DNA from: Diadema setosum
Taxonomy: Eukaryota; Echinodermata; Echinoidea; Diadematoida; Diadematidae
Direction of reading: 5' to 3'
Assembly (NCBI RefSeq): GCF_964275005.1
Contig: NC_092686.1
Location: 15,877,696 to 15,941,695 of the forward strand
DNA length: 64,000 bases
The position numbers and the translations under genes were made by a program. The stretch's first letter is position 1. Each line of letters starts with the position of its first letter. Positions 21,002 to 33,400 of the stretch are shown here, one piece after another. Under the pieces are notes generated by a model that had not been told where the DNA came from, did not search any database, and saw nothing but the letters and a program-made list of their open reading frames with translations.

Positions 21002-24000
21002 CTGTCAAAGTAAAGAGAAAATTAAAAAATCAGAAGTTTAAAGGTAGGGAATCCCATTTGCATGACTTAAATGAAGAGTTGTATAAATACAGTGGTATGT
21101 TGAAGAGAGTATCATTTTAGAAACTCCCATAAAGTATTGAAAGTGGAAGGTAACATTTAGTACATTTTTATTGACCGTTAGATTTTGAATTGAATTTTTT
21201 TCGGGGCTCACCGTAAATTCCAGTACATTACTAGGCTACCTTTGCAGACCCATGCACTGCATGTGTGTCCATCATGTATATTTTGTGAGGAAAGTTCATC
21301 AAAACTTAACAAACATTTCTATATACATTCTTGCCACACACTCTATATGTTATAACATCAGCTCTTATACTTTTAGATTTGTGTTTATAGATAAAAGATA
21401 CAGAAGACTGCAACAAAAAGGCTTAAGTGTGGCTGACACACAGAACTACTGAGTAGTTGAGTTTTGTGCATTATTCAAATTGTAGATAACTGTTGACTTC
21501 CAAATTTCTCAGCAGTGGCCTAAACAAGTCCCCTGAGGTTCATATTTAATGTTTTGCTGCATTTTGGGAGGTCTGTAAAAGGTATCCCTTACCTTTAAGA
21601 TCTATTCTCGACTAAAAAGATTCTGATGATGCAGTGAACTGTACAGTGAAACAGTCTATAATAGAACAAGAAAAAAAAAAGCACTCCCAGGATTAAAACC
21701 CTTATTTGTTCCACAAGTGATTGTTGTATCACAGCCATTTTGTCTAATAGGTAAACCATGTTGTGATATCTGTGGAATTTCTTTCAAGTAAGCACCCTAG
21801 TCTTACACACTTTTTGATTATACACCGTAATACCCTTCCATCGACACTGGCTGCATGTCCTCCTGCACAAAGACTACAACACTTCAATATATTCTGCTAA
21901 GATTCTGACCTTATTCTTCACTACCAAAGAATCACCTGAAACAAAAGCACTGTTTCTGTACGTTGAAATGTAAACAAACTATTTTAGTACCTCCAGTTAG
22001 AAAGGAATTGGCATATCATGAAAAATAAATAGAACAGAACCCTTTCTTATTTTATAGAAAAGACTTGTGAATTATCGTGCACTGACATACAACTGAACTG
22101 AACTGAACTGAACTGAATTTGAGTGTGTATGAATGTGTTCAACTCTTGCATCTTCATCGGTACTCACTTGACGTCGAGGCCCTGCTGTCTCCTGAAGATG
22201 ATGATGCATCTGGTGCATCATGGTTGACCTCACTTGACTCTGCATTCTGCCTATCATGTGACTGCCCAAGCCCCATGCCGCCAAGCATGGCCCTGACGTT
22301 AGCATCCTGCACTGCCCCGCCCTCCTCAGCATCATCCTTCACAGTGAGAAGCAAATGGAGATTGGCAACAGAAAATAAGCTACAAAAATATGCTCTACCC
22401 ATTAAACCGAGTGTGATTGAGTAGACAGAGATAATTGCCAAGATTTAAAAGTTCCTTCACTTCTTTCATCACAAAAAACAGCAAATTGTGTACGATGTAC
22501 TCACAGTGCCTATACTGTTTTCTCCATTACAGGGATTCTCAAATATTTCTGAGCTGGGCTAGCCTTCCCACTCCATGGCATCCCCATACTGTTGGGTTTA
22601 GGAGTAAAAAAAAATTAAAGGCACCACAATGAGACCAGGTGTTCATATTCCCTACTCCCTTTGTTAATCTTTGCCACACAGTGATTCTGTCAAGACATTT
22701 CAGGTAACTTTGACCTCGCACCCTTTTAAGACACAACATATTACAAGAAAGCTTCGCTACCAAGCAGGCCCACAAAACTTCAAAACTGAATACAGTATAT
22801 GCCATATATTAGGTGACTTTTTGATTGTCTTGTCTGCTATTGTTTCTCGGGAGGGGGGGGGGGGTTCTTATGTTAGCTATGTAACTGGAATCATTTGCTC
22901 ATCTAGCTGATGTGACACAGGGCTCACATCAGACTAAACGGAAACAGACTGACGTCAATTCAATCTGCATGTGTCTCTCAGCGGGTACTCATTTTACATA
23001 CGTCGTCCATGTTTTCTGCAGCATCTGCGACACAGTCACCTATCCTGGCCATGGGGGCGCTCTGAATGCTGTCGAGTACAGACTGGGCGCGGCCAGATTG
23101 ACAAAGCTGGAAATTGGTGCATATGCTCTCTGAAACCTAGAGTTGGAAAAATAAAAATTCACATTGCAAATGGAGAGAGCACTCATTAGCAAGGACATGA
23201 CAAAGTCATTCTACACAACCATAATCAAAATATCAACAAAGAAAAAACTAAGTAAAAAATTATGTAAAATTTACATGCTACTTATAAAGGAGCAAAATTA
23301 AGCTGGAATAAGGACATTCTGGAGTCTTCTTAAAAAAGGAAAGTGTTTCCTTGCCAGGTACAAAGAAACCTGTCGTTCTCGTTAATTCTGTAACTTTTAT
23401 CATACCTGCAGGTTATTTCTACCAGTCTCTGTCTTTTGACATAATAACACGAAATTTGAAAGTATATGCAATTCATTTCGTCCTAATGGTTTAAAAAAAA
23501 ATACAGCAAATTCAAAAACTGAACAGAATGTGAAGAAAAAAAAGTTGAAAGCAACAGCTTGAAAGCAATAGCTTCACATTATTTCTCACCGCTGCTAAGC
23601 TGTCATCTTCAGCAATCGTGTCAAATTCATGATCCAAGATATCAGCTAAAAAGTCCTCCAATTCAAATGATTCTATTCCCTCTGAAAAAGTAAAAAGCAA
23701 CATGAATCGAACAGAATTTACAAAGTAAACTTGGCAAAGTCTTATACATGAAGCTTATTGAAACATTAAGTTCTATGATAATAATTACATCATCTATTTA
23801 CACACTGTTGGACATATGTGATGTACATTTGTAACTGATCACTTGATTACTTTGCAGTCATAATGAAGCCGGATTTCATAATTTTAGCATGCCAATTATT
23901 AATACTGGTGTGTTATTTGGGCAGACACTTTTCTAATGGCCCTTCCTTTCAAAGAGTACTGTTACTGGATTTATCCTAACAAGTAAAAGTGTATTATAGC

Positions 24001-24334
24001 AGTAATTCACTAATGGCACTGTATATGAATGTGTTTCTATGCAAAAAAAATGTTAAATAATGAAGTATGTCATATTTCAGAATGCACAGCGCATACAGTA
24101 TGTACTGCAAACTCTGACAACAAATATCCATAATTTCTATACCAAAAATTGTAATCAAGAGTAATGAGCAATAACTTTCATCAATTTTGAGTTTAAAATT
24201 TTAAACTTTTCACATAACTACAAATCTAATGTATGCCATGTACCATTCTCCTGGAACCAATTGTAGACTGCATCAACCATCCATCTTGCCTTTTCTTGAC
24301 TGTGTGGTCCACCAAATCCTTGCCGCACTGCAAT
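20937..24334 (-). CDS. TSR2: Pre-rRNA-processing protein TSR2 (first coding exon not found)
   Basis: Coding exons in transcript order are 24334-24244, 23681-23590, 23136-23002, 22336-22168 and 21001-20937. Phases match throughout, giving 183 residues plus TGA. The first exon seen holds the family motif FGGPHSQEKARWMVDAVYNW (WGG region). The second holds FELEDFLADILDHEFDTIAE. An acidic Ser/Asp-rich linker follows, and the C terminus is DDDGWTVVGKNKRK. In the known family, TSR2 releases eS26 (RPS26) from its importin and delivers it to the pre-40S subunit. The missing N terminus should be about 25-35 residues ending in a W-x-A-L-like motif; it was looked for up to about 30 kb without success. 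The gene converges on UBA3 and diverges from TAF3. Identity is strong; the exon 3 and exon 4 borders are less certain because those parts are poorly conserved. Confidence 0.92.
21002..22167 (-). other. TSR2 last intron
   Basis: No gene-like sequence beyond the intron itself. An ACTGA repeat (about 22091-22117) lies 50 bp before the exon on the transcript's downstream side. Confidence 0.6.
22091..22117 (+). repeat. (ACTGA)n microsatellite
   Basis: Five tandem ACTGA-type units next to the TSR2 exon at 22168-22336. Confidence 0.85.
22168..22336 (-). CDS. TSR2: TSR2 exon, acidic/Ser-rich linker
   Basis: This exon encodes DDAEEGGAVQDANVRAMLGG followed by a Ser/Asp-rich tail. It is low in conservation but in frame and bounded by gaag and gtgagt. 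The acceptor has a weak pyrimidine tract, so its exact 5' border is the least sure of the gene. Confidence 0.78.
23002..23136 (-). CDS. TSR2: TSR2 exon (VSESICTNFQLCQSG)
   Basis: This exon encodes VSESICTNFQLCQSGRAQSV and continues to ENMDD, 135 bases in phase 0. The acceptor follows a strong pyrimidine tract and ctctag; the donor is gtatgt. A second acceptor six bases downstream would remove two residues. Confidence 0.85.
23590..23681 (-). CDS. TSR2: TSR2 exon (ELEDFLADILDHEFDTIAED)
   Basis: This exon encodes EGIESFELEDFLADILDHEF and then DTIAEDDSLAA. It is the best-conserved block of TSR2 after the WGG region. It has a tttttcag acceptor and a gtgaga donor. Confidence 0.95.
24244..24334 (-). 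CDS. TSR2: TSR2 exon (IAVRQGFGGPHSQEKARW)
   Basis: This exon encodes IAVRQGFGGPHSQEKARWMV and then DAVYNWFQEN plus one base. It is preceded by a pyrimidine-rich tract and ttttag, and followed by gtacat. The acceptor shows it is not the first exon. Confidence 0.95.
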
Positions 24335-25959
24335 CTAAAAGAGGAACAAAAATGAGCATTTTAAAATAGTGAGATTCTACTCTTGTATTGCTGATCATAT
24401 CGCCAAGAATTTTTCTATTTTCTAACGGCACTGGAGAGTCCCAATTATTTAATTACTTTAAATAGCTCTCATACAAGTTTTTCTGATAGGATAGTTTACA
24501 GTGATATTACATCTTGTCTCATGGTGGTGTCACCATAAACAGCAAGAATTACTCTACAGTGTACATTAAGTCACTTAACAAGTTAGGAAAACAACACATC
24601 ACACAGAGTCTTTTGAAGAAGTGGCCTATTTGAAGACTCCTTCAAAGCAGCAATCCTACGGTACATCCAGGAGCATAGCAACTAGATTCCCCACTTCTCT
24701 CTCCGCGCAATAAAACACCAGCACACCCCCTGTCCGGTTGGCCCCTACTAAGGGGTGTTGGACAGTAAACAAGAAGAAGAAGTCTACATTATCTATAGGC
24801 ATTTGAACAACTATTTCATGTCTGTAAGTGTCATGTCTACTGTCCATATCATTTGACAATTTTTACGGACTCTTCTTTTATTTTATGGGGTCTATAAGGT
24901 GCCTCAGTGATTGATACAACAGACAAATTACACTGTGTGTCAATGCCATAATGGTAAATTCAAGACCAAATAGGATATGCAACAAAGTTTGTACAACATC
25001 AAACAAAGTGACATTCTGTCCACCACACTACCGTCTTTCCTTTGTTTAAAAAAATAAATAAATCTAGACTAGACCTAGAGGTCTAGACTATCGGCTACGA
25101 ATCTTGCCCTAGAGGGCAAAATCATGACATCAGCCCAACCGCTGTGTGCATGAGGAACAAGGGAAAAAAGGAAAGAGGGAAGGACGGAAGATGCTATTTT
25201 GTGGAAATCAGCCCCACCACTGTGTCAATCACACATAAACACCATTTGGTGGGGCTCCATTCATGAGTATTATACTGTGGAAGAAAACCCCACTGCTGTG
25301 CGTATGTACCATCGAACGCCACGCATCACATGCACAACAGTGGGGCTGAATTCACAAGTAAACTTTCACTAAATTTAGCCTAAATTAAGTATAACACAAC
25401 AGGAAAGTCGCCGTAAAAAGTACAGATAGAGATACACAGAGCAGTGTAGTGGTCATGGTGGTCAGTGGTGGTGGGGCCTATTTCACGAGTATGCTAACTA
25501 GAGGTGTCTATGTGTCTTCCACTGAGGAGCCAATCAGCAGAAACCATTGAAACATTTAAAATTATGAAAAAGCATCGATCAGGATCAGACTGTATGTTCA
25601 CCATGTTCACATCTTGTTTTGGACCTTTGCTTGGTTGCATAGAGTAACTACGGCAGTAAGCGGCCTTGCAGCCGTTCACGGCAGGTACAACATACACGGT
25701 AATATACTGCTAAACACAGCACTGCACTGAGTATGCACGCTACACATATACTATAACACACTAGCAATCAACAAAAACCAACCATTAAAATGGGCACGAT
25801 CTCTGACGAAAGTGAAATTTTCTCACCTAAATGACAACATATCGGATCCAAAACGAAATTTTCGGTACTTCTTAACATAACAGTTAAGAAACAATGGTCC
25901 AAGAAACTGGATTTTTTGTCGTTTTCTCGATGTTCATGGATTTTGAAAACATATCCTCA

Positions 25960-26310
25960 CGTAAAATAGAACTTTCGCGAGCCGACGTGGGCCGCCATTT
26001 TTTTCGGAAAGTGGATGTTACCATCGAAAAAAATGAGAAAAACACGAGAAAGACATCAACAACACCGCCAGATTTGCGATCTTGTTTGCGGCCAATGCAT
26101 GTGCGCCCGCTATTTTCACGTGCTTTCGCAATGGGAATTGGCGCTTACGCAATGTTCGCGAGACATGTGAAGGCGTTCAGCTACAGATCGCGGAGCACGC
26201 GCGTATTGCATAGGGATTGTACGTCGTGCCGCAAGCAGAAATACTACGTCGCATATCGCCCTTATCGGCGAAAATTGTGCCGGGTTTTGCCCTGGTAAAT
26301 CATGAAAACT
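25960..26310 (-). promoter_or_regulatory. Candidate TSR2 promoter, CpG-rich with YY1-like site
   Basis: This stretch is richer in CpG than its flanks. On the - strand it contains AAAAATGGCGGCCCAC near 25990, which resembles the YY1 motif (AAnATGGCGGC) common just downstream of start sites of housekeeping genes. Position and orientation suit TSR2. No TATA box was identified. This is inference only. Confidence 0.35.
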
Positions 26311-27372
26311 GCGTCGGTCAATGGTAAATTTCTTTTATGAAAACAGTTGCGTTAATTAATAATCTTGTCTATGATATATGAAATGGTTGAAAATAATTTG
26401 CCTGATTTGTTTACAAGTTGGAAAAACCCTTAACAATGCTTAAACTGCCGCAAACGGGATATTTTACTCTATGTTGAATTGCTTACGCACGCACACCGGG
26501 CGGGTAAATCTATATTATATATTCCTATACTTAGTTATAATATGCCATTCTTTCTCTTTGTTGTTCAACTTTCATATGTACAATCATGCAATGTATGTAA
26601 TTCTCTTTAAATGTCCCTCTGCGCCTCAGAAATAGGCCACTAAAATACATCTGCAATGCAATGGCGCTGTATGCGTATGTATTTGCCATTTAGGCATTAC
26701 GGATACATAAAAATGCAATTAGTGGGACTAAAGGAACAGCTGCCGGCACGGAGGAGACATAATACATCATCACGTTCGCTCATATTTGACGTCCTATCAA
26801 GCATGAGAATACGTTTTACTTTCAAAACAAACTCGTCAACAATTACGATATCAATATTTCAAAACCTGAAGTCCTGTCCATCCATCAAAAGTAGACTGAA
26901 TACTCTTGTGAAAAACAGCAGAACTGTCCATGCTGTCACTTGCACCAGCCATGTTGAGCGTGTTGTGCTCTGCTGCCCTCTACGATGCCACGTAAGATTA
27001 TTGTAATCTATTCTGCCACTGCTTGGATGGCCCAAAGTACCAACAAAACATCGCAAACTAGACGTAGATGGCCACGATGTAAGTGTTCGAAACTATTCGA
27101 AATTTGTCTACTGTGTCTTTCTCAATATGAAAGCTGTTCAAGCTGTAGCTTATGACCTTTTCCATATCAAGTAATTGGACTGTGTGGTGTGGAGTGCAAC
27201 TGTTGTGTATTGCTTGGCGCTTACATGGTAAGGGTAGCACTACGCGAGGCCGAAGTGCTCCTCGCTCCTTCCCTGCGCGCTGGGCGTTTGCTCCATCCAG
27301 CTTCCACTCCAGTTCAGCAGGCAGAGGGCAGGCAGACCAGCTTGCAGTGTGAAGAGAAATTCTATAGAACTA

Positions 27373-27590
27373 CTGTAAGAGTGGAAATTTTCGCGGTGTT
27401 GAAATTTTCGCGCAACCAGAAACAAGCGCGAAAATAATAGCACATGAATATTTTTGCTTGCCATATGTAGCGCTACCAATACCATATATTCCTGTGCGTG
27501 ATGTCTTATTCTGCGGAATTAAAGACACGCGAAACTCTTCTTACCCGGCCAATGTGAAAAATTAGTCGCGCGAAAATACCACTTTTACAG
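27373..27590 (+). mobile_element. CTGTAAGAGTGG inverted-repeat element
   Basis: It starts CTGTAAGAGTGG and ends CCACTTTTACAG, with TA on both sides. It is rich in GCGAAAAT-type motifs. A truncated relative is at 13369-13528 in the opposite orientation. Confidence 0.8.
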
Positions 27591-28313
27591 TAGTACTAGT
27601 ACTGTACTATTTAGTTAGTGTTACGATCAAGCCACGTCACCACCAAGGCAAGGGTTCAACTAACTCTGTTATGGCTGCCCCTGTCACACTTTGCTGCCAC
27701 CGTTATAGAAACAGGTGATAATTTACTCATCTGTTGTTCAAATCGTCATTCCAGCAGTGGACAAAAAGTGTAAAGTTTAAGTTTCAGAGGACCATGAAAG
27801 GTCCAGATTCTAGTTAATGTTAATAACTCTAGTCTAGGGGCCTGAACAGAATGAACAAACAAAACACCTGGGCTGGGGCGGTGCAACACTGCAACAGGAC
27901 AATTATAAAACGTGCTCCAACGCATGAGAACAAAATGAACCTCATGCCCAAGGGACGAAAAGCGCAAAGGTGACGCATGTTATGAGACGTACTTGGAACA
28001 TCAGATAATCTAACTATACACAGCCCAGTCGCTGTACATGGTACGTCGCGACAGGGCTGTACGCGCGCGACCACCAACCACTAGGAGAGCGACGTAATCG
28101 TATCACGATAGCTTTGAATTTTGATACTTAACATCATTTTTGTCACCTCAAACTCATCGAGTATACTCTTCAATATTTACTCTACATCTGATGCTATCAG
28201 TATTCAAATGTACGCAATGAAACTTACCGAAATTGATCATCATATCCAGCATGTCCACACGGTACACAATCTTTCACGCCAGGCCTATGTTTGAACACAG
28301 CACAGTCGCTGTA

Positions 28314-28335
28314 CATGGTACGTCGACGTACCATG
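28314..28335. repeat. 22-bp perfect palindrome in a duplicated motif
   Basis: CATGGTACGTC is followed directly by its own reverse complement. The preceding sequence (CAGTCGCTGTACATGGTACG) also occurs at about 28027, 277 bp upstream. Its function is unknown. Confidence 0.7.
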
Positions 28336-30268
28336 GAATTGCGCCAGAAAGTGTCATTTTATTTGTTCCACGGACTTATCGCAAGTGGTCTCCATGGACC
28401 CAGTGTGGCGAACTATTCTTCTGTAATAGAAACATGCATTTAACGTGAGTAAAGTATTCTGTTTAAAGGAGAAAAGTATACCATACATTTTCCTAAGTTT
28501 TGTAGTTGTGTTGAGGTTCCTCACTTTGAGGCTGCATGCCGCGCTCGTCAGACGCTGTTTTCGCATAGCGTAACAGCGTCTGGTCGGGCTACAGATAATC
28601 GTACTTACGTGTTTGATGTGTTGGTACATAGCAATTTCATTCGTTCCATCTCTTGCAGCAACAGACTCTACATGAGGCCTACTGTAGCAGATGAAAATGC
28701 GTGGAAAATGACAAGTTACAGAACAGATACAGGAGAAAAAACTGCATGTACAAGTATCAGACAAGGGGCAGATCGCGCTATCCAGTCTTGGCAAGAAAAA
28801 CTTGGTGCTTACGGACAAGTCCAAGATAACGCACATGTCACGTATTGGACATTTCAGACACTTTTGGCCTGAAAAATAGTGTAAATGGCCTTTGATTATG
28901 ATATTGAACTTCATCATGGTGATTGATATCTAGGAGAAAATTAATCTTGTAAAAATGGAGAATAATGACCTTGACAATCATATTTGGAAGAGAAAATAAT
29001 GTGCCGTTACATATGGGACAGGGAAGAAAAATTGTTTTTTCGAACATTTTTTTTTTAACCTGAAAACTCTCTGAAAGTATATTATTTCACAACTTGTAAC
29101 TCAGTGTGTTTAAAGTCACAGAACTCAAGATTATCAGAGGTACATGTAAGTTTCATGTCATGAGGCAAAAAGCTCTTATTACAGGTTCTAATTAAAAACA
29201 GACATGATATGTTACGTATGGGACACTTTGTCCCGCATTCGTTTAGTGTGTGGAGAACCATGTTTATGGGTATTTTGCATAATTATTGAAGTAAAATCAG
29301 TTGTAATTACTCAAATATTGATCTAGATTGTCAAGGAAACAATATTCCCCAAATATTTACCGTCATAATCATATTTAACTATATTTTATATTTTTATAGT
29401 ATGTACGTATTATCCAACCTGAGCATTGCGTACCCTGGATTTTTATCAGGATAGTTACTACTAAAACATTGAATAATAAAGTGTTTACTTCCATTGATGA
29501 AGTGCAGTTTGCCATTCAGTTTCAACAAAAAACAACTTGGCGCAAGAAAAATTTTAATGGAAATATGCAATACCTGCTGCATGGGACCCCAGTAGTCAAG
29601 TTGAGAAGCTATCTGTCTAGCAATCAGGAGGTTGTTGATTAGAGTCACACCTCAGTATGTATGCCCATGATTTTTTTCATGGCTGCTACTAAAACACTTT
29701 GTTTATCATTTGCAATTTAAAAAAAAAAAAAAAAAAATCATGCAAGAAACGCTAATTTCAAGAATCAATACCCACCAGCCAAAATGTACGCCGTTCACAC
29801 CATTTATATGCATATATTTGATAAGTCAATGATACTGTTTGTTTGTTCTTTCAGGGTAAGACATTTGCCTTCTGGACACCGCTGCCATTAGCATCATGTG
29901 CCTTGACATTCTGCTGCATGACAATCAGGGACAAAGAACAGCTTGAAGACAAGACTATCACCATAAGTTCATGAATGGATGGAATGCCATAAAGAATAGG
30001 TCATTTCCTTTGCTCAGCGTATTCCAATAGGTGGAATCATCTTGTCCTATGTTTTCATGTTACAAACAAAAACATGGGCCAATGAAGAATATGCAATCAA
30101 GAACTCTTTCGCTAAGACCATTCACTAAGACCATTCATGATGTAGCAGCATGGATCCACAAATCAGATAAATTTGTGGAAGATCGCCGAGTTTGAAATTG
30201 ACCATGACAAGTTTACTTATGGCAACGTACTTGGAGAGAAGTCATTGACTGAGAGTATATAACTCATC

Positions 30269-30431
30269 ATGGAGGGATTCTGCAGCAGCCTGCTGCGTAT
30301 CTCCATGGCTCAGATTTGCCAGGAGCTCGGCTGGCACGCCATACAGTCCACCCCGTGTGAGCTCCTGACTGACATCCTGCAGCGCTACATCCAGCAGCTT
30401 GCCACGGTCTCTCATCAGTATGCTGAGCAAT
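30269..30431 (+). CDS. TAF3: TAF3 exon 1, histone fold start
   Basis: This exon encodes MEGFCSSLLRISMAQICQEL followed by GWHAIQSTPCELLTDILQRY and QQLATVSHQYAEQ. It ends at a gtaagc donor. One base carries over to form Tyr with exon 2. Confidence 0.95.
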
Positions 30432-33400
30432 GTAAGCTTTCCACTGAATGATGTTTGCTTTTGTTTTGTTTTGTTGTTGTTTGTTGTTTTTGTTTATTTA
30501 CTTTGGTTGTTTTTCAAATTTTGAGGTGATTTGAGTTCGCTTCAGCATATTTTGGCCATGTATGATTTTTATTCTGATGGTATATTTTGCACGAATAAAA
30601 GGTTCGTTTATGTGTAATCATGTGTAAATTGAACATTTGAATCAAATTAATCTGTGCTCAGAACCATACTATGAGAATAAGTCTACTTCAGACTGTTCTT
30701 TTCAAGGGGAAAAAAATGAATAAAAAAAACACCAGATATGATTGGTCATGTATCATGAGACTTTTGCAATTGTGTTCTAATACTATAGGTACATGTTGTA
30801 TATGATACATGGGCCATGCTTTTGAGAACCATTGAGATGATTGAACAAGAAAGCAAGAATCTCTAAAAGACTGGATCAAAGTTGTTCAAGCAAGTAGACC
30901 AAGAAGCATGAAAAGATTAGTGGAACTTAACAAAAATAAAGTAATGAAGTATTATAAACAAGCAAATTATACATGCATATGACAAATTATTAAAAAAAAA
31001 GAATTAAGAAAAAAAAATCATTGAGATGTACAAAGGTTGTAGGTAACATATATGTACAAGTTAAAGTGTAAACCTCTTTCTTCTTCCTTCACTCCTAAAA
31101 ATATTTTAATTTGCACAGATGGGAGGACTGAGCCCAACATGGATGACCTTGGTCTGGCCTTCAGACAGATGAATGTCAGCCTCTATGAGCTGGAGAACTA
31201 TGTCAGGGATGTGGACCCCATCCCGTTCAAGCATGACATCCCCAAGTTCCCCCTGGCCAGGGACAATGACCTTCAGCATCCGAAACCTGGGAGCAGGGAT
31301 GACCGGGAGAGGTTGCAGTACATACCCTCCTACTTGCCACCAATCATTGGGTCTGATGGTAAGTCAGTCTAACTTGGATTCCATTTACTTCCCTTCAACA
31401 TGTACAAGCCATCATAGCAAAACACAGTAGGGCCTTGAATTCCCAAGAGGTTTGCTGTTCATTAAGAAGAAAATTAATGCAACAGTTTTCTAATCCAGTG
31501 GGTCATGAGACCAGTTGAGGACTTGCTGATCTTGCAATTTAAAAAGAACATTTTCTACAGATATCAGCCAGAGTATTTTCAGGTCCAGTTTTGAATACAG
31601 AGTAGGTTGAAAAATTGTTGGAAACACACATATTTTGCATTTAGACTGTTGATGCTGTGGTCTGTAATCTGTAAACATGGCAATGTAGTTGTATTATGAT
31701 TTATTTTGACATTTTTAGATATGTACACTGTAAGTAGAAACATAAATTCTTTTGTCACAAAGCATTTGTTCCATATTTAATCACATACATGTTTCAAATG
31801 CAAGTGGGAAGAAATCCTCAGCTTTTGAAAGATAGAGGAATATTCAGTACACACCCTCATATTGTTAATCAGGTGGGGAGTTTTAGATGAATTTGACACA
31901 TGTTGTTCTAATACATACTTTTCTCCCCTGTCAGATTTTTGGAGGGTATACATCATTTTAAGTGCCTACTTGCAATCAGCTGTGGCATATAAATTGTCGT
32001 TTTATTTTCCTGAACCTTTCTCAGAAGTTGAAAACAGTAATGTATAATCCAATTGATAATTGATAGTACTTTTAGTATCCACTTCCAATGAGAAAAAAAA
32101 ACAACAAAATAAAACAAAACAAAACAAAAGCAAAATGATTGCATCATCAATAGGCAAAAAGCAAACAAACAAAAAACTAGTTGATAAATCTTCTTCATCA
32201 GAGTACATTTGTTACGTTACATCCAATATACCGTGGTAGTTGTACATCTAAAAGAGTGATCTCTGAAAATCATTCTGGCAATAATGGATGTCTTCAGGCA
32301 TTAATGCATTAAGATATCGTAAGAGGTTAGAATGAATTCCATTCATAACATAGAGTAGTCTGGGCAACTTCCTCAATTTTTTGTTTTTATTTAAACAGGA
32401 CCATAGTTGTTGTTTTTTAGCTCACCTGAGCCGAAGGCCCAAGTGAGCTATCGCTCTTCGTCCGGCGTCCGGCGTCCGTCGTCTGTCGTGCGTCGTCCGT
32501 CGTGCATAAACTTTTTACATTTTCGTCTTCTTCTTGAGAACCCCTTGACCGATTTTCACCAAACTTGGCAGGTAGCATCCCTAGGGGGATAGGATCTCAA
32601 TTTGTTCAAGTGGGCACCATGCCCCACCTGGGGGGCCCCAGAGGGGCCCAAACCCCCCAAAATTAAGGAATCTTAAAAAATCTTCTTCTCTAGAACCAGA
32701 AGTGATAGAGCTAAGTTAATATTATGAATTAGTACATTGATGACTGTAGTTTCACGTTTGTTCACGGTGGAATCAGGGGTGCCCCCCTTGGGACCCAGGG
32801 GAGGGGGATGGGGAGGGGTCCTAATGGGGCCCAAATTGTACATTTTCATCTTTTTCTTGAAAATGCCATTATGAATTTTCACCAAAGTTGGCAGTTAGCA
32901 TCCCTAGGGGGAAAGAATCTCATTGCCATCAAATGGGCACCATGCCCCACCTGGGGGGTCCCAGGGAGCCTAAATTTGGACCGAAATTGTAAATTTTAAT
33001 ATTTTTCTTGAAAACCCTATCACAGATTTTCACCAAACTTGGCAGGTAGCATCCCTAGGGGGATAGAATCTCAATTCCATCGAATGGGCACCACGCCCCA
33101 CCTTGGGGCCCCAGGGGTCCCATCCCCCCCCCCCCCCCCCCCTCCTGTAAGGAATCTTTACAGATTTTCTCTGGAACCAGAAGTGATTGAGCTAAGTTGA
33201 CACAATGAGTCAGTGTATTGATGACTATTGTTTCAAGTTTGTTCATGGGAAAATTGGGGGTGCCCTCCCCCCTTGGGACCCAAGGAAGTGGGATGGGATG
33301 GGGGGGAGGGTGTCCAAATGCGGGCCTAAATTTTCATCTTCTTGCTGAAACAACATAATGGATTTTCACCAAACTTGGCAAGTAGCATTCCCATGGGGAT

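Larger units (their letters stand above)
22337..24243 (-). other. TSR2 introns between exons
   Basis: Three introns (22337-23001, 23137-23589, 23682-24243) show AT-rich sequence only, with a G run at 22852-22864. No other feature is recognised. Confidence 0.55.
24335..30268. other. Divergent region TSR2 / TAF3
   Basis: This region must contain the first TSR2 exon, both promoters and the TAF3 5' UTR. It holds a CpG-rich stretch with a YY1-like site (25960-26310), an inverted-repeat element (27373-27590), a duplicated 28-bp motif (28021, 28298), an A run at 29719-29736 and an acceptor-like site at 29853-29854. No other coding match was found. Confidence 0.6.

Noticed and set aside
25950..25998. 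ATGGCGGCC... followed by gtgagg on the - strand as the first TSR2 exon
   Set aside because: The phase does not fit the IAV exon and the residues do not resemble the TSR2 N terminus; kept only as a YY1-like site.
28354..28917. 187-residue open frame on the - strand
   Set aside because: No recognised family, no clear exon borders except one gtaagt, and composition typical of chance reading of AT-rich DNA.
29855..29973. Coding exon after the acceptor at 29853-29854
   Set aside because: The open frame (KTFAFWTPLPLASCALTF...) matches no protein and ends before the TAF3 ATG; more likely TAF3 5' UTR.
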